In this document: positions 33,610-45,738 of the stretch, piece by piece | Numbering within the stretch: position 1 is the first letter of the stretch | How the letters are laid out: each line of letters starts with the position of its first letter | Assembly (NCBI GenBank): GCA_033296885.1 | Contig: MU863963.1 | Location: forward strand, 92,170-156,169 | Direction: 5' to 3' | Length of the DNA stretch: 64,000 nucleotides | Source: Triangularia verruculosa | Taxonomy: Eukaryota; Ascomycota; Sordariomycetes; Sordariales; Podosporaceae | The notes under the pieces: generated by a model | Database searches by the model: none | The model's input: only the letters and a program-made list of their open reading frames with translations | Told to the model about the DNA's origin: nothing | Program-made: the position numbers and the translations under genes

Positions 33610-34956
33610 CTAACGCTCGGACATCTTGGCCCAACTTTCTTGCAATTTTCTTCTGAATATGGCGTCACCTTGCTCGCGTGTTATCTTCTTTGTGCTGAAG
33701 TGTCGGCATAAGAATTCGACAGAAGGGCTTTCGAGGGTTTTATCTTCTATTTTGGCCCTGACTTCACGATGGATCGTTCCTAGATAATCCTTAAAGTGAA
33801 CTTCAGTGAGGGATATGCCGCCCACAGGAAGAATTGCTGCGGCCCTGTCCGCCTTGAGGACACGACCCTGGTCCTGCAAGAGCTGCAGGTCACGGCCGTG
33901 CCCCAAGGGGTTTTTTGTGTGCCAGTGTATGGTTTGGAATATGCGATAGAGGATAGGTGGTCGTCTGGATACAGCATCGTTCCATTCCTGTTTGGTGGCA
34001 GGCGCTGCCGAGATACCGCCTTTCGCCCGTGCTTGCTCCTGAGATTCCCCTTGGTCTTCGCGGTCAGGGCTCTCGAGAATGTAATTCAGGGCGGGGAGGG
34101 CGAGCGACAAGGCCTTGAGAAAACCCAGGCCGTCCTTATCCGCGGCCAAGTCTGGATGGACGCGATCCGTCAAACCTCGAACGTGGTGGGCTTTCAATAC
34201 ACTGTCCAAGTCCATCCGGGTGAGTTTATCGAGCCGTTCATGTTGTCTTTTCAGTTCCTCCAGTGGTCCTATGGTTGCCTCTCTCTCGGCAGCCCATTTC
34301 CGCACGTCGATCCATTCTTGGAGCGTCTGTGGTGTGGTCTTCCCTTTTTTGGTAAACGAAGGGAACCAAAGAAACCACGAGTGCTTCATCCACATGTTCA
34401 TGTGAAAGATCATGTTCCGCACATGACGGAGCGTGGAAAAATCCGTGGGTGATGGGAAGCCCTTTCCGAAGCCAGCCCATGCATTGTGGACCTGGGCGTG
34501 CTTCTTGTCCAGGTCTGACAGCTCCAGTCCAGAATTGATGCGGACGAGGTCCTCGAATGCGTCGAGCCAACCAAATATTGGTTTTTGGTCAACAACCCCG
34601 TTAGGGCGAATAGCATCGAGCGGACTAGTGCCATCGAGTGCGAAAGACGACGTTGGAGTATAGCCACGGGGGGTGGGCTCCCAACCCAGCTCATTGGCGA
34701 GACGGACAGGGGAATAGACACTCTCGTGAACAAAAGTAGATATGAATTTCTGTATGTTGGAGAGAGGCACGGCGCTGGAGACATCGGTGTCAATACCGTC
34801 CATTTCGACATTCTTTGGAAGAGCAGGCTTTCCATCAGGCCCTATCTCGGACCGGTAGACAGTGATATCGGCATGCTTGGGGTAGATCTCGGGTGGGTGA
34901 TGTGTCCCAATGGCGGTGAAGTATGCCGTGGTCTTTGCATCCTTGTCCGGTGGCAT
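33610..34956 (-). CDS. hypothetical protein, 448 residues, no family recognised
   Basis: An uninterrupted frame; the start at 34956 (MPPDKDAKTTAYFTAIGTHHPPEIYPKHADITVYRSEIG) was chosen because the upstream part of the open frame is Cys/Arg-rich and looks untranslated, and a tacag acceptor just before it hints at a 5' UTR intron. The protein is soluble, without signal peptide or membrane span, rich in Trp, His and charged residues. The middle has a distinctive WAGFGKGFPSPTDFSTLRHVRNMIFHMNMWMKHSWFLWFP block. The C-terminus is charged and helical (FLCRHFSTKKITREQGDAIFRRKLQESWAKM). Codon bias and length support a real gene. I do not recognise a domain. It is divergent from the NIPA-like gene at 35435. 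Confidence 0.7.
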   Translation of the reverse strand: MPPDKDAKTTAYFTAIGTHHPPEIYPKHADITVYRSEIGPDGKPALPKNVEMDGIDTDVSSAVPLSNIQKFISTFVHESVYSPVRLANELGWEPTPRGYTPTSSFALDGTSPLDAIRPNGVVDQKPIFGWLDAFEDLVRINSGLELSDLDKKHAQVHNAWAGFGKGFPSPTDFSTLRHVRNMIFHMNMWMKHSWFLWFPSFTKKGKTTPQTLQEWIDVRKWAAEREATIGPLEELKRQHERLDKLTRMDLDSVLKAHHVRGLTDRVHPDLAADKDGLGFLKALSLALPALNYILESPDREDQGESQEQARAKGGISAAPATKQEWNDAVSRRPPILYRIFQTIHWHTKNPLGHGRDLQLLQDQGRVLKADRAAAILPVGGISLTEVHFKDYLGTIHREVRAKIEDKTLESPSVEFLCRHFSTKKITREQGDAIFRRKLQESWAKMSER

Positions 34957-35434
34957 CTTCAGGGTATTCCACTGTAAAATGGAAATCAGACTCGCTGAGC
35001 TGAATGCGAGTGTTTGATGTCGCGAATGTAGTGTTGATATGTCTCGCTGTCTTGCTGTCTTATTAACCAGCCAATCAGAAGCCTTTCCAGCTCGACTGGG
35101 GTGGCATGACAAGAGGGCGCACGACAGGCGGCAGGCAGATGGCTGATGTGCGCCGGGCGCCACTTTTCGCATCGCGGCACGAAACCAACGACTGGAGGTA
35201 GGAGGGTGCTCCGTAGTGAGAAATTACAACGAAATAAACAATAAACTGCCCAGCGCCATTCAGCACTGCTCGGAACCCGACAGCTACACCGACCATCCGA
35301 CCGGCCCATCCATCACTTTCCCATGTCCATGACCAACCGAGACAACAGGCGACACCGGTGCGCTTCAGTTTGCCCGGGAACGACAACGACCACCACATCG
35401 CCAACCCCAGCGGTAATTGTTCCCTGAGGAGGCC
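34957..35434. promoter_or_regulatory. shared divergent promoter region
   Basis: Fewer than 480 bp separate the start codons of two oppositely directed genes, so both promoters must lie here. No TATA box is evident. Confidence 0.5.
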
Positions 35435-37576
35435 ATGTACCTTGACACACCTTCGAACCCGCCATTAGCAGGCCGCGCATGGCCCAGCTGGCTACCCTCC
35501 TTTTCGAACGACGGCGGCGGCGGTGGGCATGGTGATGGGGACCACAAGGACAATGATCTCCAGAATTGGTCGAGTCTTATCGGCATAATAACCGCCATTT
35601 GCGGTAATGTGCTGATTGCCCTGGCTCTCAATGTCCAACGGTATGCGCACATTCGGCTACACAGGCACAAAGCCGCCATGCGGGAGCGAGCGAGACAGGC
35701 ATTGAAGAATACCAGCTCTGCGTCGCAAAGCTCTGGCATGGGGAGCTATGGTGCAGCCGAGACATCCTCGAACGGCGGACTGAGCGGGATCACTGAGGAG
35801 GCTCGCGATTCGGCAGAGACAGATCCCCTGACGCATTCTTTCCGGTCCGACGACTCGCAGTGGAGCGGAAGCTCTGATAATGACGAATCCAAAATTCCCT
35901 CGACGTACCTCAAGGATCCCTACTGGTGGCTCGGACAGGTGCTAATCACGGTGGGCGAGATGGGCAACTTTCTGGCCTACGGCTTTGCGCCGGCATCCAT
36001 CGTCAGCCCGCTCGGTGTGGTTGCTCTTGTCTCGAATTGTGTGATAGCGCCCATCTTTTTCAAGGAGATATTCCGCCAACGCGATTTCTGGGGTGTCGTT
36101 ATTGCCATTGCCGGTGCTGTGACGGTTGTCCTGAGTGCAGACTCGGAGGAGACCAAGATGGGGCCGCACGAGGTGTGGGATGCCATCACCACCATGGAGT
36201 TCAAAATCTACATGGGCGTCAGCTGCGGTCTCATTGCGCTACTAATGTACCTGAGTCCTCGGTACGGAAACCGGACTATTCTAATCGATCTGGGTCTGGT
36301 TGGCCTCTTTGGGGGCTACACAGCGCTCTCCACCAAAGGTGTCTCTTCAATGCTGTCATCTACTCTACTCGGCGCATTCACCACCCCAGTCACATACGCC
36401 CTCCTCTTTGTCCTGCTCTTCACGGCCATCATGCAGGTTCGGTTCTTGAACAAGTCGCTTCAAAGATTCGACTCCACTCAGGTCATCCCTATTCAGTTCG
36501 TGCTGTTCACCCTCGCCGTCATCATCGGCAGCGCTGTGCTGTACCGAGATTTTGAGCGCACAACAAAAGAGCGGGCCGTCAAATTCATCGGCGGCTGTCT
36601 CCTCACCTTTTTCGGCGTCTTCCTTATCACCAGCGGCCGGCCCCGCCACGACGACGAAGATGAAGCCACCCTTTCGGACGCCGAAGGCATAGAAGAAACC
36701 ATCGGCCTCTCCCACCAGGACCCCGGCACCTCTGCTCTCGCCCGGACATCTTCTCGCAGGGGTAGCGACTCAGCAGTAGGACGTTCTAGGCGGTCTTCCC
36801 GCGTGAGCTTTACCAACAAATCCCTAGCCGCCATCTCCAAACAGAAACCCTCCCTCATCAACGAAGACGACTATGACGAAGACCACGAAGACGCACCTCT
36901 TTTAGGTCCATGGAGGGATAGCACACCTCCTAATCATTCCCTTTTCAACCACCACCCAGGAATGGGCATCCACACCATCTCGTCCGATTCCATCCCCTCG
37001 GTAATCCCCTCAGCAGCAGTCTCAGACACCGACCACGCCCCGTTGATCACATTGGGCACAACCCCACCACCAATACCCACCATCCTCCCAACCACCCCCC
37101 GCTCCCACCCTCACCCGAGGATCTTCACAACAGTAGGCGTAACAGCCGGCGGCAACCCAGTTATTTCCCCTTCGCCCTTCTCAACAACCCTCACCGCAGT
37201 GGTAACCGACAAGCTTCTTTCTCACCTCGAAGGCTCCCCAACCCAGCTACTACCCACTCACCACAAACGAAACCGTCCATCGCTTCGAAACAGCCTGTTT
37301 GTTCCGTCTGAAGAGGTATCAGACGCCGAACAACAACAGCAGCAGCAGCAGCAGCAACAAACCGTCAGCGCTGGCGTGGAGCACGCCAATAACGAGACAG
37401 GATTCATTAGACGGCGGGCAAGAAGTCTAAGCCATACCCTAGGGGAACTTCTTGGTGTTAGTGCTGGTTCTTCGAGAGCGGTGTCGCAAGGTGAAGAAGA
37501 TGGGGGTGTGCTAGCTAGAGCGAGGACGTCGGGAGGGGAAGCGAGGAGGGGGAATCAGAGCGTGGAGACTTTATGA
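35435..37576 (+). CDS. NIPA-like (DUF803) magnesium transporter
   Basis: An intronless frame of 713 residues starting at ATG 35435. After an N-terminal Gly/Asp-rich segment comes a first span (SLIGIITAICGNVLIALALNVQ), then a polar loop with Ser-rich text. The core follows at about residues 165-410: YWWLGQVLITVGEMGNFLAYGFAPASIVSPLGVVALVSNC, FFKEIFRQRDFWGVVIAIAGAVTVVLSA, and four or five more spans up to FIGGCLLTFFGVFLITSGRP. This is the NIPA/DUF803 signature (GEMGNFLAYGFAPAS, VSPLGVVAL). Members carry Mg2+ in animals and plants; fungal substrates are less clear. The C-terminal 300 residues are a disordered cytosolic tail with two basic RR-S clusters and a run of ten Gln (around 37330-37360, mixed CAA/CAG). 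Confidence 0.88.
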   Translation: MYLDTPSNPPLAGRAWPSWLPSFSNDGGGGGHGDGDHKDNDLQNWSSLIGIITAICGNVLIALALNVQRYAHIRLHRHKAAMRERARQALKNTSSASQSSGMGSYGAAETSSNGGLSGITEEARDSAETDPLTHSFRSDDSQWSGSSDNDESKIPSTYLKDPYWWLGQVLITVGEMGNFLAYGFAPASIVSPLGVVALVSNCVIAPIFFKEIFRQRDFWGVVIAIAGAVTVVLSADSEETKMGPHEVWDAITTMEFKIYMGVSCGLIALLMYLSPRYGNRTILIDLGLVGLFGGYTALSTKGVSSMLSSTLLGAFTTPVTYALLFVLLFTAIMQVRFLNKSLQRFDSTQVIPIQFVLFTLAVIIGSAVLYRDFERTTKERAVKFIGGCLLTFFGVFLITSGRPRHDDEDEATLSDAEGIEETIGLSHQDPGTSALARTSSRRGSDSAVGRSRRSSRVSFTNKSLAAISKQKPSLINEDDYDEDHEDAPLLGPWRDSTPPNHSLFNHHPGMGIHTISSDSIPSVIPSAAVSDTDHAPLITLGTTPPPIPTILPTTPRSHPHPRIFTTVGVTAGGNPVISPSPFSTTLTAVVTDKLLSHLEGSPTQLLPTHHKRNRPSLRNSLFVPSEEVSDAEQQQQQQQQQQTVSAGVEHANNETGFIRRRARSLSHTLGELLGVSAGSSRAVSQGEEDGGVLARARTSGGEARRGNQSVETL

Positions 37577-38275
37577 TGGGCGTGTGTTTTGTATATGTTC
37601 TAGCAAGGGAGGAGGAATTTTGCTTTTTTAAAGACCGTTAGCATTGTCATAGCAGCCACCAGCATTGAGCATTTGGATACGGCGTTTTTTTTTTGTTTTG
37701 TTTCGGGGAGTTTTTTTGGGGATGGGTTCAAATGAATATACTTGGGCTCTGCTCTGCTGCTCCCCATTTGCTGTGGTTTGGAGAGGGGGGTGGAATGGAA
37801 TGTTGAGGGTACAGCTAGCTGTATGTTACCTTTAACAAAGTGTAAATGACAGCTTTTTGTTCTACCTACATATATGTGTTTGATACATTCCAATTATCAT
37901 GACTTGTTCCGCCTTGAGGAATTCTCATCCATGCAAAGCCGAGTCTCTTTTCTCCCTCCTACTTTTTTTTGGTTCACTGACATCTGCTCTTTGACTCTGG
38001 CTGCTTTGGTATCTATGGGAAACGAGGCATGACATATGCAAAGCAGGTATCAAGCACAGATAGATACCTAGTCCTAGGCATCTCCAATAGTGAATACATG
38101 TATATCTCTCTTAAAATCTTAACCCCTTACTATCAACATCCAGGAACGCTAAGTGATAATACATTCAGGTATTTCCTCCATCCAACCCCCTTTCCTCCTT
38201 CCCATTCTTTCTATTCCCCCCAAAGAACTCTAGAAAAGAAGGATCTCACAACAAAACCATCCACCCAACCCCTTT
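37577..38275. other. intergenic between convergent genes
   Basis: T-rich downstream sequence of the NIPA-like gene and C/T-rich sequence downstream of the minus-strand gene ending at 38276. No gene seen. Confidence 0.55.
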
Positions 38276-41207
38276 CTACCCCTTAACCCTCCCCATCCCC
38301 TCCCTCACCCCCAAAGCATACAACCCCCCCCCAACCCCAACCCCAACCCCCAGATGCACCGCCCCTGCCCACGCAACCACATAAAGATACTTCGGGCTAA
38401 ACACCGTCCAAATAAACAAATGATCCCTCAGCACCCCACACGCAGCCATCACCCCCGTCCCCGCCGCCGCAACAAAAACCGTCGTCACCGCTACATGCCC
38501 CTTGAAAACATTCACCTCCCCCCCCAACTGCTGCCGTTTACTCAACAGCAAAATCACACTCGCTACCCCCCACCACACCGGCCCCGCCCAGTTCGACAAA
38601 AACGTCAAGACCCCCACCGACAGGGCAGAATACGCCGCTACCCCGTTATACGCAGACGATAAATCAACAGACGAAACCGCGTTCGATCCCCCTTGCGCGA
38701 AAAAAGATGTGTATTGCAGCAGCAGCGACGACAGCGAGATCTCCACTGGGGACAGCTCCGCGACGGAGGAGAGTAATAACCTGAATTGGAGGTTGTAGAG
38801 AAGAAAAAGAGGGATGTTAGTTACCCTTGACTGAGTCGCCAGAAATAAAGTGAGGAGCGTCAAAAACGTGAAAATACCCGGCTGCCCGAGACTGATTTGT
38901 TTTCGTAACCCCATGTAACCTAAACTGGCGGTCATCAAGATCCCAATCCCGATGAACACTGCCCTGGCGCGGGCGACGAGGTCGACGGCGGATTCCTGGC
39001 TGAAGTTCAGCTGCAGCAGCTTTTGCACGAATTCCGTGACGAGCTCCGGTGCGTCTTCGAGCACAAAGGCGATTTTGAAGGTGAATGCTGCTAGGACGAG
39101 GCCGGTGGACGCGGCGAAGCTGAGCCAGATGGGGAGGCTCGAGAGGCCGTAGGTGAGGTGTTGCTGGATCCAAAAGTAGGTTGCCCCGACGAGGCACCAG
39201 AGTAGGATGGGGGAGGTGTGGAGGTACAGCGTCGTGATGTCGGGGGAGCCGGCGAACTTTTGGCCGGTTTGGTTCCAGGACTTGATTATGCGAGCGGCGA
39301 GGAGGATGGCGCCAAAGGTGATGGTGTGCGCGACGGGGTGGGGGCTGCGGCGGTTGAGACCGCGGAAGCCGAGGTAGCCGAACCAGGCGGTGGTGGCCCA
39401 GTACCAGAAGTGTTGCTCTTCTTCTACGTAGCTGCTGGCGAACATCATGGCACCGTAGGCGAGCGTGACGATGGCGAAGGGGATGAAGGCGCTGGGTTTG
39501 TCCGAGACAGAAGAATATGCGGCGATCACGGCGATGAGCAGAGCAGTGATTGATGCGACAAGCCCCAGGACCATCTTCGGGGTGTCGTAGTTGCTGGCCA
39601 TGCCACTTAGGAATTCCTGGGCTTCATGAAGCCACTATGACTGAGTTAGCTATTTCTCCAAAGGTAGTTCAGGGATGGACTCACGTTTCCAGCCTTGGGA
39701 ATCATCTCCTCATACAGATCAGGACTGCCACCCCTATACACCTGCTGATAAAGCCGTTCAAACTCCATGTACCCAGCTGCCAGCTTCTGGTCATCTGTCT
39801 CGGGCTTGCCATCCTCCTTGAAAGACCACTCGAACATCTTTTGGCCAAAAGCCGCAGTCGCAACTTGCATCATCTGATCCGCGTTTCTCATCAGAATCTC
39901 GGCCTTGACTTCGTGATCAGACCAAAACGGCAGGAAATCAGGGATGGTCGCGCCCAGGTTGTTCTTGGGGACGGGAACGCCCATCAAAGCGGCCAATGTC
40001 GGGGCCAAATCAGACTGCTCGACGGTGTCATAGTATTGAAAGTTTGCTTTCTCCGGAAGCGGTGCTCCGAGTCTCTTGTTCAGTTTCTTGAGTTTGGGTG
40101 ACATGAAAACGAGAGCCGGGGATGTCTCTCCAGCGGAGGAGGCGCCATGGTTGCCGGCGTCGTTCATCCCGTGGTCTCCGCAGACGACGAAGAGCGTGGA
40201 TTTCAGGTGGTCTTGCGATTCGATGGCTTGGTAGATTTGCTTCACAATGCCGTCCATCTCGTGCTGCTTGGAGAGCATATGCGGACTGTTCTTTTGTTAG
40301 TCCCCAGCATCCTGGCTTTTCCAACTTGGCAATAGCTCACCTTCTTGGCCCGCCCTTGTGTCCAATATGGTCCAACCCAAGATAGTGCAGAACCATAGTA
40401 TTCCAGTCATTCCTCTTCAGCTCGGCTGGAACATGTCTGGTGACGTTATTGTCGACCTCGGTAAAGTCCTGTACTCTTCAGTCAGCCCCTGAATTTTCGT
40501 CTCACAGCATCCAAGTACACGCACGGAAACGAAGAAGCTCGTGGTCCCTTCGGCACGATCAAACATGCCGGGAAACAGTTTCAGCCATGTATCATCACCA
40601 TACATGACCAGCTTCCCGGTCCCCTTCTTCCTCATCTGCGCCAGCCACGTATCCTGTGACGCCAAGCTCGAGCTCTCATCGCCCTCATCCAAGTTGAGGA
40701 CAACATCCAGAAAAGAGGGAATAGATCCAGTGGTTATCGCTTTGAGCCGTGGCATAGTAACAGTAGGGGAGGTGGCATGCGCCGTGAACGGAAGGGCGCT
40801 CCCATCGCGAATGAGTCTGTTCCCCGCTCAGTCAGCTGTTCTGGTCACCTTTGCGCCGGGTGATGCCAAGAGACGTACGATTGAGTAAATTTGAAGCCGC
40901 TGTTTTCCGTGTAGACAAAATCACTGTCGCAAGCGAATTAGCATGGACACAATAGTGTGTGAGGGGGTGCTGAGGGGACATACCTCCGCAGCGCATCAAT
41001 GACCATAAACACCAGCTTGTCGAACTGCGCCTTTGGTGGCTCGCCGTATACTGAGCTCTCGCCATATGTTGCAAGACCTGGGAGGAGGGGCTTGTATGGG
41101 AAGAAGCCCTTCCCAAAGACAAAAATAGCGACTGGGATCAGGATATTGGCCGCCACCAGTAGCACAGTGCTCAAGGTGCCGCCATCGCGACTACGACGCG
41201 GCGACAT
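38276..41207 (-). CDS. las21: GPI ethanolamine phosphate transferase 2 (Las21/Gpi7, PIG-G)
   Basis: Six exons: 40984-41207, 40879-40923, 40525-40816, 40341-40468, 39685-40285 and 38276-39634. Five introns of 50-62 bp all restore one 882-residue frame. After an N-terminal membrane anchor come the alkaline-phosphatase-type transferase motifs: FDKLVFMVIDALRRSDFV (metal-binding Asp), ATSPTVTMPRLKAITTGSIPSFLDV, GDDTWLKLFP, FTEVDNN, LHYLGLDHIGHKGGPRSPHM and FVVCGDHGMNDAGNHG. The C-terminal half is about ten to twelve membrane spans. The enzyme adds ethanolamine phosphate to the second mannose of the GPI anchor in the ER. It differs from the GPI13/PIG-O and MCD4/PIG-N paralogues by the TEVDNNVTRH-type and GGPRSPHM text. 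All catalytic motifs look intact. Confidence 0.93.
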
Positions 41208-41974
41208 GGTCTCTTCAGATATATTCGAGGCGCGCGCCAGCAAGAATTGGCGCTTCTATACAGCTGACAATGTGCTTGTGAGAGAAAATCCAAGTCTACT
41301 GCGTACAGACAACCATGTTCAAACCCGCAAGAAAACAGAACAACTGTCAACTCGTTTCAGAGAGATAAGGTTGAGTGAGCATTCTGGTGCTGTCGGCCCC
41401 ATGTCTTGGGATTTGGACCTTCTGGAATCTTGAAGCGCAGGCGGGCATCATGATTGGATGGACCCCTGGCCCGAGATTGGACCCAGGCGGCGAGGCCCCA
41501 CACTTTGCCGCAAGCCGTTGCACCAAAACGGCAGGTCTGGACATCTGAGGAAGGTCTCACGGTCTTTCTTCACGAGCTAGCATTGGGAAACTGTGGCATT
41601 ACGCATGTGCAGGTATTCTCGTAGTTTATATTGCCACCAAGAGATTGATTGTTGCTTTCCACCGAGGGTATCAGAACTCGCCTTGAATAGATAGACGAGC
41701 GTCGACTCCAACAATTGTCCACGACCAATAACGCCAAAAAATGACCAAACGCCTGAACCAGCCCAATTTTGCGCTTTCTCGATGCTGTGTGCCTTAAACC
41801 ATGCGGTAGCCCTGGACCGACCATCGCCTTTCCCCTTTGTCTAGGCTCAGGCTGGGTGACCAGCCCTAAGTTTGAGGCAGGCCCTGGTTTTGTTGTGACT
41901 GTTGCCCTTGAAGCATCTCAACCCCAGCCATATTGGGTATCAAAACAAGTAAAGCCTTTAGCGAGACCTCAGCT
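41208..41974. other. intergenic, no gene recognised
   Basis: Upstream of las21 and downstream of the small basic-protein gene. It has only short non-conserved frames. Confidence 0.55.
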
Positions 41975-42366
41975 TCATTTCTTCTTGCTGTTGGTCTTGG
42001 GGCCCTTCTTGCGGAAGACAATGTTGCTCTTCTTGCCTCTCCGCTTGCGCTCCTTCTCTTTGTAGGGAGCCGCTGGCTTCTCATCAACCTCCATGGTGGC
42101 GCTCTCATCCTCCACAGTCTCAGCCTCCTTGGCCGCCTCAGCAGGCTCTGCAGATAGGGTTAGCACTGATTCTCAAAGCAGTACAACAGCTTCCAATACT
42201 GACCATCGTCCATCTCGACCTCCTTCACGGGCTTGGGCTGCGCAATCACCTCTGCAAGCTTGGCATGAAGGCGGGCAGCGCGCGCCGCCTCAACGGGCCC
42301 GAAGACATTGGCCTTGAGTCTCCGGTTGTTTGCCTTGATAGTGCTGGCTCTGGAACTCTTGCCCAT
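41975..42366 (-). CDS. small basic nucleolar-type protein (DUF2423 / yeast YBL028C-like)
   Basis: Exon 1 is 42204-42366 and exon 2 is 41975-42147, with a 56-bp intron (GTCAGT...CAG), giving 111 residues. The N-terminus MGKSSRASTIKANNRRLKANVFGPVEAARAARLHAKL is the conserved DUF2423 signature. An acidic middle (EAAKEAETVEDES) is followed by a strongly basic tail (KEKERKRRGKKSNIVFRKKGPKTNSKKK) that would act as a nuclear or nucleolar signal. The yeast relative is associated with the nucleolus and ribosome biogenesis; the molecular role is unclear. Confidence 0.85.
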
Positions 42367-43112
42367 GTTTGCGGTTTTGGTGTGTGAAGTGAAATCGGTG
42401 GTGGAAATTGAAAATCAAGCTCTTGTGAGTGAGAACAGGCCAAAAAGTCGAGGCACGGATAAAAGCATGGGATGAAGGTCAAATTTTTCGGCACCTCGAT
42501 AACCAAACCCTGGTCCAAGCTCCAAACTCGAGATCGGTACCAGTACTTATTGGTGGGTCTCCTGACCCCTGCCTAACTTTATTTCAGCAGCAGTTCAGGC
42601 AGCCAAGACGCTCGGATCCAATCCACTGCTTGTACTCGAGACTTTCTCCGCACTCGGACGAGGATCCGACGACAACAGTGGCGCTCCCTTGTGGAAGGCA
42701 ACAGTGGACGATCGCTGGACATGCGTTTTCTGCCGCTCAGCTCCGCCTTTTTGTATCGACGACAGCTCTAGAGTTTCGTGACAGCGCAGAGCTGCTGCTG
42801 AGGAAAACATCAAAGTCGAGCAGGTTTACAGACGGACAAGGCAAACGCGTCAACTGGATTTAACCGCCCATCGCACACCAGGGAAATCGAGGCAGGGCAA
42901 ACATCGTTTCAAGGCATTATCACGAGCTGCGCGCACCCGTCTGATATCCTAAAACAAACGGGTATTCGTAGGTCTGCGCATATCTGACAGTCCTAGAAAG
43001 AGGTGTGGTCCCTACCTCCTTCCTCCCCGCCATAAACCCGGGGTGGCTGCCTTCAGATTCCGCCGGTAAAGGCAGAGAGGCCTAATTTCCCCGCGCCTCG
43101 GGGCTCGCGGAC
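42367..43112. other. intergenic, divergent promoter region
   Basis: About 750 bp between the minus-strand small basic-protein gene and the plus-strand SUMO-ligase gene. No feature assigned. Confidence 0.55.
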
Positions 43113-44977
43113 ATGGCCGACAGAACAGCGGAACTCCAAAACCTAACCCGCACCGTCCAGAACCCTGCGATTCAGAAGACAGTGCTGCAACAAATATGCC
43201 AGGTCAACGGTCTTTCTAAGACCGGCAACAAAGTCGATCTTCAAAGGCGGATCAATCAACGTAAGTCGCGACGAATCTCGAGCTTTCGTCTCTGCTTCGG
43301 ACGGCAGCCTCTTCTTCATGCCCAACTTTACGACCACGCAAAATGGCTAACCGCATCTTTCCAGAGTTGGTCAACGTATCGGCAAGCCGAGACTGGCAGC
43401 AGTTTGAAGAACTTCGCAAAAACATTCTGGCTCGCGCGACTCTGTCAGCTTCCCGTGCTGCTGTTGTTACCCCGATAGCGAATCCCCAGGACATAACTGT
43501 GCGACAGGCTGCCGTCGGACACCCTCTAGCCCCGACGACGCATTACCAACCACGACCAGCGACTCCGCCGCAGTATGCTACAATGGTTTCAGGATACGGT
43601 TCATCGAGTTACCCGGGGGGGTATGGTGGTTACAATGCTCATCCAGGCGGGCTACTTCCACACAAGCCACCAGTTCCTCGACCAGCCGAAATCTTCGCTT
43701 TCAAATCGACCCCTTTCTACGAGCTGAGGCACCAGCTCGGCAAACCCCGAGAGATGGACAGTATGTCGAACCCTGCCCTGCAAAGACGGGAATGCGCCTG
43801 CTAACAGCACAACAGTTATGGCGACGCACCGAAACACGGAAAAGATCGAGGTCAGAGCTTCTGACCTGCAAATGTGCCTCAGTGACCCATCCATAAAGGT
43901 TCTAGTATTCTGTGCCACCGGGACAACGCCAGTGCAAGACATTGCGTTTCCCTACCAATGCGAGCTCAAGGTGAATGGTGACGAGGTCAAGGCCAACTTG
44001 AGGGGACTGAAAAACAAGCCAGGCTCGACGAAGCCTGTCGATGTGACCTCGATGTTGCGCCTTCGACCTCCGAACTATCTCAACCGCATTGAGGTGACAT
44101 ATGCATTGACCCAAAAGGTAGAAATGGGGCTGGTGCGGAATATCCTATTCGTCCACTTCTGAGGAAGGCTGACTCTTGTTGCAGAAATTCTGGCTATCAG
44201 CGATCATCTGTAAAACCACCACGGTGGAGGGTCTGGTGACACAGATTCGACAGAAGATCCGGAAAGAGCATGTGATCGAGGAGAGTATGTGTAGTCGTGT
44301 TGGTATGTGTCGAGATGCGATGCTGACGGTGAGATTGTAGTCAACCAAAAGGCCAGCGATCCTGATGTGATTGCCACATCGCAGAACCTGAGTCTCAAAT
44401 GCCCCATCACATATATGCGTCTCACAAACCCATGCCGCGGTGTCAAATGCAACCATATTCAGTGTTTTGATGCATCTTCATATCTCCAGATGCAAGAGCA
44501 GAGTCCACTGTGGCTCTGTCCAATTTGCAACAAGGCCACGCCGTTTGACCAACTGGCCATTGATGAGTAAGTTGCGGCTGTGTTTGCTGCGTATGCTGTT
44601 TGGCTAACATTGTCGTTAGATATGCTCGTGATATCTTGGCGCGCACCTCCGACTCTACGGAGCAGGTTACGATTGAACCAAACGGAGAATGGGATCTCCC
44701 TGGTGTCAAGAAGGAAACAACTGGCAGCAAGAGCCAGGAGGCCAGCTTCATTGACGATGACGATCTGGTGGTTTACGAGAACCCCAGCAAGCCAAGTTAT
44801 AGCTCTGCTCAGCCAGCATCGAGTGCGGCTTATCTGGGGACTCCTCAGAGCGGTGCGTCCAGAGACACATCGGCTGCGCCCCGCTCAACCAGCAAGCGTG
44901 CCGCACCTGAGGTTATTGATCTCATCTCCTCGGACGAAGAAGACGCTCAACCGGCCAAGCGCTCGAGATACTACTAG
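43113..44977 (+). CDS. SIZ/PIAS-type SUMO E3 ligase
   Basis: Six exons: 43113-43260, 43365-43760, 43816-44117, 44185-44284, 44341-44566 and 44620-44977, joined by GT-AG introns of 53-104 bp, give 509 residues. Residues 10-50 are a SAP-type helix pair (QKTVLQQICQVNGLSKTGNKVDLQRRI). A PINIT domain spans about 130-290 (AEIFAFKSTPFYELRHQLG, RIEVTYALTQKKFWLSAIICKTT). The SP-RING has C336, C347, C352-x-H354, C357 and C375-x2-C378 (SLKCPITYMRLTNPCRGVKCNH, LWLCPICNK). The C-terminus has a SUMO-interacting motif VIDLISSDEED and a basic end. It would move SUMO from Ubc9 to nuclear substrates. Closest in build to fission yeast Pli1 and yeast Siz1/2; shorter than Siz1. All domains are intact. Confidence 0.95.
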
Positions 44978-45738
44978 AGGCAGGATACTGCTGGGTACTC
45001 AAACTCTGTAAATTCAGTGCGGCAGATATGGTAGCCTCCGGTGCGACTGAATTGGAAGAGGAGATGCGATATTGTTAGGTGTCGGTGATGGGGCGCTTGT
45101 CGGTGATGTTTTGATGTTGTATAATTACAAAACCATGGGGTATTTTTGCATTTCCCGATTGCAGGTTATGCATGGCATAGGCGTTTCTGGTACGGGGGAG
45201 GATTCATTTCGGGTGTCTTCACAAACGACAGTGGAAGCTTTGGGCCAGGAAAGAGCGGGAGTTTCGTTGGGTTTTCGGCTTGGGGAATCTACTGCAGCAG
45301 TTTTTCTTTTCTGCTAGGGAACGAGGGTGATATGCCCCGTGGTTTATGGCTTTGCGTTAGATGACGCATAATTGAGTTTATAAAGAATGAGTGCACAACT
45401 TGATGTGATCATTGATGGTTGTTAATTATTCTCGTATCGGTGATATACCCCTGAGATATACGGCTTAGCTGCATGGTTTGTCTAGATGCATGATGCAAGA
45501 GGTGCCCCACTGTTTTGCTCCAAGCTCCCTGGAGCAACGGCAACTGGCGGGGATCATCACTCCTTGGTTCAACTTGCCAATCTTCGAGCTCCAGCTTTCC
45601 AAACCTACCTATACTAAGAACCCTCAACCTCCAAATCAATTTCAACAACTTCCCGCCCTCAAATTCAACCGACCTTACCCTTCAACATCTCCTCCAACCC
45701 TCCAACATCAATTCAGACCCGACAGCGAAAAAAAGAAA
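44978..45738. other. intergenic, no gene recognised
   Basis: 3' region of the SUMO-ligase gene and promoter/leader of trs33. The C/A-rich stretch 45600-45738 directly before the trs33 ATG is probably its 5' UTR. Confidence 0.5.
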